Origin: Archangium sp.
GTDB lineage: Bacteria > Myxococcota > Myxococcia > Myxococcales > Myxococcaceae
NCBI GenBank assembly: GCA_016793585.1
Contig: JAEUJR010000404.1
Span: 1-12,842, forward strand
Length of the DNA stretch: 12,842 bases
Direction of reading: 5' to 3'
Shown: positions 1-5,528 of the stretch, piece by piece
How positions within the stretch are numbered: the first letter of the stretch is position 1
How the letters are laid out: each line of letters begins with the position of its first letter
Position numbers and translations under genes: made by a program
Notes under the pieces: model-generated
What the model saw: the letters and a program-made list of their open reading frames with translations, nothing else
The model's database searches: none
What the model was told of the DNA's origin: nothing

Positions 1-155
1 GCCTGGCTGCGGCTTCGGAGCTCGGCGTGCACGCGGTGCCGACGTTCATCGTGGGCAACCGGTTCGTGATTCAAGGCGCGCAGGAGTCGCGGGTGTTCGC
101 GCACGCTTTGGAGCGGCTGGGGTTTGCGCCACGGAGTAAGACGCCGGGCCCATGA
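1..155 (+). CDS. DsbA-family oxidoreductase (FrnE-like), C-terminal fragment
   Basis: This is the last 50 codons of a gene that begins before the window; the reading frame starts at base 3 and ends at the TGA at 153-155. The visible residues include GVHAVPTFIVGN followed by RFVIQGAQ and then an amphipathic helix (VFAHALERLGF). That is the C-terminal signature of DsbA/FrnE-type thioredoxin-fold proteins: the V-P pair carries the conserved cis-proline, followed by a beta hairpin ending in G-A-Q and the final helix. The CxxC active site and any signal peptide would lie upstream, so whether it acts in the cytoplasm or the periplasm cannot be told. Its stop overlaps the ATG of the next gene in an ATGA, suggesting translational coupling. 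The family is fairly secure; the substrate is unknown. Confidence 0.8.
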   Translation, partial: LAAASELGVHAVPTFIVGNRFVIQGAQESRVFAHALERLGFAPRSKTPGP

Positions 156-973
156 CGCCCACTGCTGCCCAATGTGCGCTTCACCCTGATCGCGCCGCGA
201 CCTCCGTCTGCCCGCGCTGTGGCGCGTTCACCTGCGCCGAGTGCAACCCCGACGGCCGCAGCCAGTGCCCCACCTGCCAACAGGTGACGGGCACGAGCAG
301 CAGCACCCCGACGCCCACGCCCTGGGAGCGCCGCGCCGAGCTCGGGCTGGTGCAGGCCGTCTGGCAGACGTGGAAGCAGACGATGCTCGAGCCGAAGAAG
401 TTCTGGGCCGAGCTCGACCCGAACGGCTCCCCGATGGACGCGTTCCTCTACGGCTGGCTCATCACCAGCGCCGGAGGCCTGCTGCAGATTCCCTTCCTCA
501 TCTTGAACCTCGCGCAGTCGGCCGCTCAGTTCCGCGACCTGGCGAAGACGATGAAAGACGTGCCGGCGCCCATGCAGGCGATGTTCGACTTCTTCCAGAC
601 GAGCCCGCTCGTTCTCGCCGTGGCCCTCGGCATCTCGACCATCGTGCTCTTCCCGCTCTCGATGATCGTCTCGACCGCGATGGTGCACCTCGGGGTGCGC
701 ATGGTGGGCGGCACGCAGTACCCGTTCTCGACGACGCTGCGGGCGATCTCGTACTCCATCGCGCCGAACGTGCTGCAGGGCATTCCCGTCGTCGGCGGCT
801 TCGTGGGCATCTACACGCTGGTGCTCGAGGTCTGGGCCGTTCGTGACGCGCACAAGCTCACGACTGCACGCGCGGCCGTCGCCGTCCTCTGGCCGCTGGT
901 GCTCTTCTGCTGCTGCGGCGTCGGCGCGGCGATCTTCTTCGGCGCGGCCCTCGCCTCGCAGCTCGGCAAGTGA
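152..973 (+). CDS. B-box-type zinc-finger protein with Yip1-like membrane domain
   Basis: The product has 273 residues. An N-terminal zinc-binding module (residues 8-42) has ligands C8, H11, C20, C23, C28, C31, C39 and C42, spaced like a B-box. A Ser/Thr/Pro-rich linker follows (about 47-58), then a conserved-looking amphipathic stretch and hydrophobic segments at about 98-120, 152-182, 200-228 and 240-268. The layout, including DPNGSP before the first segment, matches bacterial YIP1-domain proteins. It is an integral inner-membrane protein with the finger probably in the cytoplasm; its role is unknown. The ATG overlaps the upstream stop (ATGA). The gene ends exactly where the reverse-strand RDD gene ends. 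That neighbour has a near-identical finger on a different membrane domain, so the two may share a partner. The domain call is from recognisable pattern, not a search. Confidence 0.8.
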   Translation: MTPTAAQCALHPDRAATSVCPRCGAFTCAECNPDGRSQCPTCQQVTGTSSSTPTPTPWERRAELGLVQAVWQTWKQTMLEPKKFWAELDPNGSPMDAFLYGWLITSAGGLLQIPFLILNLAQSAAQFRDLAKTMKDVPAPMQAMFDFFQTSPLVLAVALGISTIVLFPLSMIVSTAMVHLGVRMVGGTQYPFSTTLRAISYSIAPNVLQGIPVVGGFVGIYTLVLEVWAVRDAHKLTTARAAVAVLWPLVLFCCCGVGAAIFFGAALASQLGK

Positions 974-1573
974 TCACTGCTCGCCGCTGACGTCGATCAC
1001 GATCGTCTCGGCGATCAGATCGTGCAGACAGCGCTGCTCGTCTCCGAAGATCATCGCGCCGTCGATGATGCTCACCAGGCCACACAGCTGCGAGACGACG
1101 TGAATCACGACGTTGCGCAGCAGAATGATTCGCCAGAGTTCGACTGGTGAGCCGTCGACCCGCACGACCTTGATCTTGAAGAGCCGCTTGGCGACAGATT
1201 GGCCAAAGCGCAGCTGCATGAAGACCTGCGCCGCGATGCCGACCGCGAAGCCACCGAAGAGCCCGAGCATGCCGAGCAGCACGACGAGATCTTCGTTCTT
1301 CGCGCGCTGATTGAATGCGCCTCCTGCCACCATGACGATGATCATCACGATCACGCCCGGCACCGAGACGACGAACGAGTCGAGCACGTTAGCGAGGAAG
1401 CGGTAGCCCCGGTTCGCGCGGTTGAGCGTGGGCGCGAAGCAGCGCGGGCAATAGAGCGAGCCCTCACCCCAGCGCGTGCACGCCTGGCAGACGAAGCTCC
1501 CGCAGCGGGTACAGACGCCGGGAGCGCTGACGTCGGGGTGGTACGCGCACTGCGCTCCGGCTGGTGCCTGCAT
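974..1573 (-). CDS. B-box-type zinc-finger protein with RDD membrane domain
   Basis: The product has 199 residues from the ATG at 1573. I chose this start, not one 29 codons upstream, because GGAG lies six bases before it and the finger begins right after it. Zinc ligands are C9, H12, C21, C24, C29, C32, C42 and C45. The RDD domain follows: R58 and D65 in YRFLANVLDSF, then two hydrophobic segments (about 66-90 and 96-125), the AKRLFKIKVVRVDG segment typical of the middle of RDD proteins, another hydrophobic stretch (about 160-182), and the closing LHDLIAETIVID motif. RDD proteins are integral membrane proteins; some are tied to ion or small-molecule transport, but most have no assigned function. 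The finger spacing equals that of the convergent Yip1 gene, except nine residues instead of seven before the last CxxC. Confidence 0.85.
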   Translation of the reverse strand: MQAPAGAQCAYHPDVSAPGVCTRCGSFVCQACTRWGEGSLYCPRCFAPTLNRANRGYRFLANVLDSFVVSVPGVIVMIIVMVAGGAFNQRAKNEDLVVLLGMLGLFGGFAVGIAAQVFMQLRFGQSVAKRLFKIKVVRVDGSPVELWRIILLRNVVIHVVSQLCGLVSIIDGAMIFGDEQRCLHDLIAETIVIDVSGEQ

Positions 1574-1679
1574 GAAAAACTCCGTGGTTTCGGGGGCTTT
1601 TCGTGCCGACCCACCCCCTCTTTTCTCGACCGCCCCAAAGCGATAGACGCGCCGCAGCATACGACTTGCGAGGCCGGCC
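1574..1679. promoter_or_regulatory. Divergent intergenic region, RDD gene / 195-aa gene
   Basis: These 106 bases separate two divergently transcribed start codons, so promoters for both directions should lie here. The only elements I can place are the two ribosome binding sites: GGAG for the reverse gene and GAGG six bases before the GTG of the forward gene. I see no convincing -35/-10 pair. The region is less GC-rich than its flanks near 1574-1640. Confidence 0.35.
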
Positions 1680-2267
1680 GTGATCGACTCCGTGACCCAG
1701 CTCAGCGTTCGACGCTTTCACCTCGAGAGCAGCGACCCTGCGTTCCACGTCGAGCGCCAGGGGTCGTCGAAGTTCCTGCTCTCGGGCCAGGTGAGCGACG
1801 AGCCCACGACGGCGCTGGGCGTCGAGACGCCTTCGAGCGCCTTCGACGTGACGCTGGCGACCTCGAGCGGCCCCGAGCACGCGGTGGCGACGCTCAAGCG
1901 CGATCTGCCGCGCGACGTGGTGATGCAGGTGATGGAGCGCATCGGCGGGCTCGAGATCTCGCTCTCGGAGGCGCTGGTGCCTGCGGCGAAGCCTCCGCGC
2001 CTGCGCGTCATCTCGACCGACCTCGTGCAGCGCATCACCCAGCTCGACGAGAACCGCATCGAGGTGCGCGGCGCCATCGGAGCCGACGCGCTGCTCACCA
2101 TTCTCTGTGACTCGCGCCGGGTGACGATCAGCGTGCACAAGGGCCTGTCGTCGACGGCCACTGCGATTCGCATCGCCGCCTCGGTGCCCCACGGCTATCG
2201 CGCGCTGGCCGACGGGCCGATCGTCAGCGTGTGGAAAGACGCCGACTTCTTCTCGATGGTGGCCTGA
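1680..2267 (+). CDS. Hypothetical protein, 195 aa
   Basis: I do not recognise this protein. It begins with GTG at 1680, preceded by GAGG at a normal distance, and ends at 2267 directly against the GTG of the next gene, so the two probably form one unit. The product has no signal peptide and no membrane segment, so it is likely cytoplasmic. It reads as an alternating beta-rich protein: an N-terminal part (about 5-60) with VRRFHLESSDPAF, a helical segment near residues 78-100 (DVVMQVMERIGGLEISLSEAL), and a C-terminal part with beta strands (RLRVISTDL, RIEVRGAIG, RRVTISVHKG) ending in VSVWKDADFFSMVA. There is one Cys (in LTILCDSRR). Base composition and codon use match the neighbours, so it looks like a resident gene. 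No function is claimed. Confidence 0.75.
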   Translation: MIDSVTQLSVRRFHLESSDPAFHVERQGSSKFLLSGQVSDEPTTALGVETPSSAFDVTLATSSGPEHAVATLKRDLPRDVVMQVMERIGGLEISLSEALVPAAKPPRLRVISTDLVQRITQLDENRIEVRGAIGADALLTILCDSRRVTISVHKGLSSTATAIRIAASVPHGYRALADGPIVSVWKDADFFSMVA

Positions 2268-2687
2268 GTGGCGGCGAAGAAGCCGGCGACCGTCGAGGCC
2301 TTCATCGCCGCTGCGCCAGCCGCCCAGCGTGAAGAGCTGCTCGCCGTCGACGCGCTGATTCGAAAGGTGGCCCCGAAGCTCGAGCGCAAGCTGTGGAGCA
2401 ACGGCTCGCTGCTCGGCTACGGCGAGTTCCACTACCGCTACGCGAGCGGCCGCGAAGGCGACTGGCCCATCATCGCGCTCTCGGCCCGCAAGGCGAACCT
2501 GTCGCTCTACGTGTGCGCGCTCACCGATGATGGCGAGTACGTGGCCGAGGCGCACGCCGAGTCGCTCGCGCCGGCCTCGGTCGGGAAGAGCTGCATTCGG
2601 TTCAAGTCGCTCGCCGACCTCGACCGCGCTGCCCTGACGAAGGTGCTCAAGCTCGCGCTGCGCAAGGGCGGGGCCTTCGCCGTCTGA
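2268..2687 (+). CDS. DUF1801 domain-containing protein
   Basis: The product has 139 residues and starts with GTG at 2268, immediately after the previous TGA. The N-terminal part, VEAFIAAAPAAQREELLAVDAL, and the middle block, LLGYGEFHYRYASGREGDWP followed by IIALSARKANLSLYVCA, match the DUF1801 family (related to the YdhG/FrataxinCyaY fold). The C-terminal VGKSCIRFKSLADLDRAAL segment is also typical of the family. Length is normal for the single-domain form. It is a small soluble cytoplasmic protein. Some family members are loosely linked with iron or stress, but no biochemical role is established, so none is assigned. It probably shares a transcript with the 195-aa gene; a perfect hairpin starts 18 bases after its stop. 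Confidence 0.8.
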   Translation: MAAKKPATVEAFIAAAPAAQREELLAVDALIRKVAPKLERKLWSNGSLLGYGEFHYRYASGREGDWPIIALSARKANLSLYVCALTDDGEYVAEAHAESLAPASVGKSCIRFKSLADLDRAALTKVLKLALRKGGAFAV

Positions 2688-2705
2688 CCGTCGGTGAATG
2701 TGCCG

Positions 2706-2730
2706 AAGATGCGCCTTGCAGGCGCATCTT
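2706..2730. terminator. Perfect intergenic hairpin, possible terminator
   Basis: AAGATGCGCC (2706-2715) pairs perfectly with GGCGCATCTT (2721-2730) around the loop TTGCA; a further T-A pair can close the loop to three bases. It sits in the 87-base gap between the DUF1801 stop and the ATG at 2775. There is no T tract after it, so it is not a textbook intrinsic terminator. It could instead be a Rho-assisted 3' end, an RNA-stabilising stem or a protein-binding dyad. Confidence 0.5.
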
Positions 2731-2774
2731 GCGAACGACGACACTGCGCGTCTCTTGCGCGGGGGGCCACTGAC

Positions 2775-3617
2775 ATGAGCAACGACTGGTACCTGAAGGA
2801 CTCGCGGGGCAACGAAGTCGGCCCGCTCTCACGCGAGGTGGCCGTCGACCTGCTGCGCACGAAGCCCGGCGTCTTCGTGCTGGCGTCGAAAGACCGGCTC
2901 ACCTGGCAGCCCGTACGTGGGCAGGCCGTGCAGACGATGGTGACGGCCGAAGCGCCCGCGACACGACTGGCCCGTGAGCAGCAGGAGGCCGAGCGTGCGC
3001 TGTTCGATCTCGATCGATTCCGTGAGCTCGCGCCCCACGCGCTCTTCGGTGTCCCCAGGACCGCCACCGTGAAGGACTACCGGCACGGCTTTCTGAACCT
3101 CGCCAAACGGTTCCACCCCGGGCGTCTGCCGCGCGACGCCTCGAGCGCGCTCGTGAAGGCGCACATGGCCGTGTACCAGTACCTCACCGAGGTGATTCAG
3201 CAGGTCGAGGCGAAGCTCGCTGTGCCAGAGCCGAGGCCTTCTGCGCCCCCGCCTGCACCGAGCCGCCTGCCGACGTGGCAGCTCGACGTGCTCCGCTTGC
3301 GGCAGGAGCCCCACCAGCTCGCGGCCTCGTTCTCGGTCACCCGCCAGACGGCCTTCGTCTTCACGGCGCACCGGCTGATGAACCTGTCGACGAGCTCGGT
3401 CTTCTTCCCCTGCCTTCCGTCGCTGCCCCTCGGCACGAAGCTGGGCCTGTCGTTTCAGTTCGAAGAGGCAAAGCGGGTCATCGGCGCACGTGGCGCGGTG
3501 GCCTTCGAGAGCGCGACGGCCGATCAGACGCTCCGTGGCTTCGGCGTTCGACTCGAGCTGGGCACGGAGGATCGCGGCTTCATGCTGCGTGAGAGCAAGC
3601 GCCTGTTGAGCGCGTAA
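2775..3617 (+). CDS. GYF_2 / J-like / PilZ-like fusion protein
   Basis: The product has 280 residues from the ATG at 2775. An in-frame ATG exists at 2694, but it would run the protein through the intergenic hairpin, and the GYF_2 domain starts right at MSNDWYL. Domain 1 (about 4-48) is GYF_2-like: W5, Y6, GPLS at 16-19, W44. Residues 60-80 are helical and charged. Domain 2 (about 83-147) resembles a J domain: ALFGVPRTATVKDYRHGF, then LAKRFHPG. The invariant HPD reads HPG here (114-116), so it is unlikely to stimulate a DnaK ATPase in the usual way. After a Pro-rich linker (150-165), residues 185-265 look like a PilZ-type barrel (NLSTSSVF, PLGTKLGLSFQF, GFGVRLEL) but lack the RxxxR c-di-GMP motif. 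It is probably a cytoplasmic adaptor. It ends stop-to-stop with the next gene. Confidence 0.7.
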   Translation: MSNDWYLKDSRGNEVGPLSREVAVDLLRTKPGVFVLASKDRLTWQPVRGQAVQTMVTAEAPATRLAREQQEAERALFDLDRFRELAPHALFGVPRTATVKDYRHGFLNLAKRFHPGRLPRDASSALVKAHMAVYQYLTEVIQQVEAKLAVPEPRPSAPPPAPSRLPTWQLDVLRLRQEPHQLAASFSVTRQTAFVFTAHRLMNLSTSSVFFPCLPSLPLGTKLGLSFQFEEAKRVIGARGAVAFESATADQTLRGFGVRLELGTEDRGFMLRESKRLLSA

Positions 3618-3923
3618 TCAGCAGTCGTCGCACTTCAAGAACGTCACCCCGCCATCGGCTTCGGTGCGTTCGGCGCTCCAGAGCGCGTTGAGCTCGAACG
3701 GCTGGCCGTCGATGGTTCCCCGCACCACACACGCCGCGACGTCGGCCTCGTGCACGTCGACGACCCTCGCCCTCGAGAAGAAGCGCGTGACCTGCTCGCG
3801 CGGGGGCGCAAAGTCCTGACAGGCCGCCACGTCGCCGGGTGTCGCATCAGCGCGAACGCCTCGGGTCAGTGGAGAGAGCCCCGACGCGGCACACGCGCAG
3901 AGCAGGAGCAATGACCGATGCAT
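3618..3923 (-). CDS. Small exported protein, 101 aa
   Basis: I do not recognise a family. The N-terminus, MHRSLLLLCACAASGLSPL, is a short positive region followed by a hydrophobic core, consistent with export. Cys at 9 and 11 could in principle be lipidated (LCAC), but the core is short, so signal peptidase I cleavage near VRADA (residues 23-27) is as likely. The mature part is about 75 residues, with the pattern ACQDFAPPREQVTRFFSRARVVDVHEADVAACVV and so on to a C-terminal KCDDC, giving five cysteines that could form disulphides. The start ATG lies 14 bases after the stop of the peptidase gene on the same strand, so the two are probably co-transcribed. A role linked to the peptidase (partner or inhibitor) is possible but only by position. 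Confidence 0.65.
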   Translation of the reverse strand: MHRSLLLLCACAASGLSPLTRGVRADATPGDVAACQDFAPPREQVTRFFSRARVVDVHEADVAACVVRGTIDGQPFELNALWSAERTEADGGVTFLKCDDC

Positions 3924-3937
3924 CGCGCCACTGTGGC

Positions 3938-4669
3938 TCAGTCGTAGCGGCGCGCCCAGTTCGGAATCGGGCGACCGGCCGTGGCGCGATCACGATCGGG
4001 TGCGTTGTTGCGAAGGCCGTTGCGACCCGCGAAGTACGACTGCACCTGATTGGCCGCAGCAGCCGAGAGTTGGCGATCACCGATGGCCACGGCGTGAATG
4101 TGCGGTGAGAACCCGTCGCGTGAGTCACGGCTCCACGCCGCGAAGCCTGCCTGCCGGAGTGCCTTCACCATCAGCACCACGCCGCCCGGAGAGTGATCAC
4201 GCGTACGAATGTCGAGCGCGCCGCCGCGATCGTGCGTGCCTCCGCTCTGCGTCACGCCGCCGGGGTTGTAGCTGCCCTGCGCGAGCCCGAAGGGCACCTT
4301 CACACCCATCGCCTTCGCGTACTTCTCGGCGCGCAGGAGCATCTGCTGGGTGCGCACGTTCACGGTCACGCCGCGGAAGTTCACCCGGCGGTAATCGTGG
4401 GCCGGCTCGGCGGCGGTCTGCCAGGTGGCGGGCTTCGCGGGAGCCTTCGTCCCTGCCGCCTTCTTCGCCAACAACGCCTGCATCGCCGGGTCTGCGATGC
4501 CGTCGACCTTCAGGTGATTGCGGCGCTCGAACTGCGAAACGGCCTCACGCGTGTAGCCGCCGTAGAAGCCCGTCGCTTTCGGGTAGTCGAAGGTGCCGAC
4601 CGCCTTCAGGCGCTGCTGCAGCACTCGAACCGATGCGCTCGTCATTCCAGGTCGAAGGGTCGTCGTCAT
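3938..4669 (-). CDS. Peptidoglycan-binding LAS-type metallopeptidase
   Basis: The product has 243 residues. I place the start at 4669 because GGAG lies five bases upstream and the PG-binding domain begins at once (LRPGMTSASVRVLQQRLKAVG). Domain 1 (about 5-68) is PG_binding_1-like, with the FYGGYTREAVSQFERRNHLKVDG core. An Ala/Lys/Pro linker (69-90) leads to the catalytic part (about 95-215). SGGTHDRGGALDI supplies H146 and D153 (HxxxxxxD), and SPHIHAV supplies H190/H192 (HxH). This is the zinc-ligand pattern of LAS peptidases (M15/D-Ala-D-Ala peptidase fold), which cut peptide bonds in peptidoglycan. No signal peptide is visible, as in many phage endolysins, so export is unexplained. It lies 110 bases downstream of the Nudix gene and 14 bases upstream of the small exported protein. 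Confidence 0.8.
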   Translation of the reverse strand: MTTTLRPGMTSASVRVLQQRLKAVGTFDYPKATGFYGGYTREAVSQFERRNHLKVDGIADPAMQALLAKKAAGTKAPAKPATWQTAAEPAHDYRRVNFRGVTVNVRTQQMLLRAEKYAKAMGVKVPFGLAQGSYNPGGVTQSGGTHDRGGALDIRTRDHSPGGVVLMVKALRQAGFAAWSRDSRDGFSPHIHAVAIGDRQLSAAAANQVQSYFAGRNGLRNNAPDRDRATAGRPIPNWARRYD

Positions 4670-4672
4670 GGC

Positions 4673-4703
4673 GTCTCCAGAAACGAAGTGAACCTCTGGA
4701 GAC
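4673..4703 (-). promoter_or_regulatory. Inverted repeat sequestering the peptidase Shine-Dalgarno
   Basis: On the reverse strand GTCTCCAGA is followed, after 13 bases, by its exact complement TCTGGAGAC. The second arm contains the GGAG ribosome binding site of the metallopeptidase, and the ATG lies three bases beyond the stem. In the mRNA a 9-bp stem would hide the ribosome binding site. The same dyad could instead be a DNA operator for a dimeric repressor. The sequence fact is certain; the function is inference. Confidence 0.55.
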
Positions 4704-4779
4704 AATGTCGGCCGATGTGGCTCTCTCGAATACCAAGACCCCTGCGAACCCACGTTACAACCAGCGTGAATTTCGCCGG

Positions 4780-5424
4780 TTATTTCGGGCCGAGGGCGAG
4801 GAAGCGGCCCAGGGCGAGTTCGGTCTTGGCGTCTTGAATCACGCCGTCGCAAAGCGCCTGCTGGAGCGACTCGAGCGAACGCCACGCCAGGGTTCCACCC
4901 TCTTCGAGGTGGCTGCCGTCACCTGGAGCGGGCTCCATGGGCAGGCCGGTGACGTCGACGTGGGTGAGGAAGATCTTCTCGCTGATGATGCCGGGGGCGA
5001 CGAAGAACGGCGGGCCCAGGTGCTTCACGGCGTCGACCTCGACGCGAATGCCGGCCTCCTCGTGCACCTCTTCGACGCCGCGTGCGCGCACGGCCCGTTC
5101 GCCCTCGTCGGACGGCTCGATGAGGCCCGCGACGATCTCTTCGCAGAAGAGCCAGTCGCGCTCCTCGGCGACGACCGGCTTCTTCTCGCTGCGGAAATAG
5201 GCGGCCGGTCTGAGCTGCTGGCGGGTGAGGAACTCGAGGCCGTGCGCACCACGCCGCCAGACGAGCACCGCCACCGCGTCGAGCTTGGGCCGATCGACGA
5301 CGTCGACCCGATAGATGGGCGAATGAGAGCCATCGCTGCGGCGATTCCGAACGCGCAGCCGGCGAATCTGCAGAAACCCCTCGTCGCAGCGGGCAGAAGA
5401 CGAGAAGTCCTCGACGACTTCCAT
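4780..5424 (-). CDS. Nudix hydrolase, ADP-ribose pyrophosphatase type
   Basis: The product has 214 residues from the ATG at 5424. An earlier ATG at 5484 or 5517 would leave almost no room before the divergent nucleotidase gene and adds low-complexity sequence; no start has a strong Shine-Dalgarno, so this is a judgement. Beta strands LDAVAVLVWRR and LEFLTRQQLRPAAYF precede a Nudix box at about residues 100-126: GLIEP, then EEVHEEAGI with the metal-binding E122/E123. APGIISEKIF (about 143-152) matches the SPGxxxE element of ADP-ribose and ADP-sugar pyrophosphatases, which yield AMP and a sugar phosphate. The box is unusual: about four extra residues between GLIEP and the helix, and Glu in place of the Arg in REUxEExGU. 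It is a cytoplasmic enzyme. The substrate assignment is moderate. Confidence 0.75.
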   Translation of the reverse strand: MEVVEDFSSSARCDEGFLQIRRLRVRNRRSDGSHSPIYRVDVVDRPKLDAVAVLVWRRGAHGLEFLTRQQLRPAAYFRSEKKPVVAEERDWLFCEEIVAGLIEPSDEGERAVRARGVEEVHEEAGIRVEVDAVKHLGPPFFVAPGIISEKIFLTHVDVTGLPMEPAPGDGSHLEEGGTLAWRSLESLQQALCDGVIQDAKTELALGRFLALGPK

Positions 5425-5528
5425 GGCGGTGACAGAGGCGTTTCGGTTCACAGACGCGGCTTTACCAGACGAGGGGCCTTGCATACGGTGCCCGCGCTTT
5501 CGAAGGGCCCCGCACAAAGACCCCCACC
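5425..5528. promoter_or_regulatory. Divergent intergenic region, Nudix / 5'-nucleotidase
   Basis: These 104 bases lie between the chosen reverse start of the Nudix gene and the forward start of the nucleotidase gene and should hold promoters for both. A weak forward pair, TTTACC (5461-5466) and TACGGT (5484-5489) with a 17-base spacer, can be drawn but matches consensus poorly. Neither start has a strong Shine-Dalgarno; the forward ATG is preceded by a C-rich stretch. Confidence 0.3.

Noticed and set aside
2694..2774. Extended N-terminus for the GYF_2 fusion starting at the ATG at 2694.
   Set aside because: The extra 27 residues would be encoded by the perfect hairpin and are Cys/Arg-rich without domain character; the GYF_2 domain begins right after the ATG at 2775.
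3923..3937. Lipobox in the 101-aa exported protein (LCAC).
   Set aside because: The hydrophobic core before it is very short and the residue two before the Cys is itself Cys; lipidation is left open and not asserted.
4670..4885. Extended N-terminus for the LAS peptidase from the ATG at 4885, overlapping the Nudix gene end.
   Set aside because: The added 72 residues are Arg/Pro-rich, give no signal peptide, and cross the perfect dyad; a good ribosome binding site precedes the ATG at 4669.
5461..5489. Sigma-70-like promoter TTTACC/TACGGT upstream of the nucleotidase gene.
   Set aside because: The spacer is right (17 bases), but only four of six and three of six bases match consensus, which is weak in a GC-rich genome; not listed as a promoter by itself.
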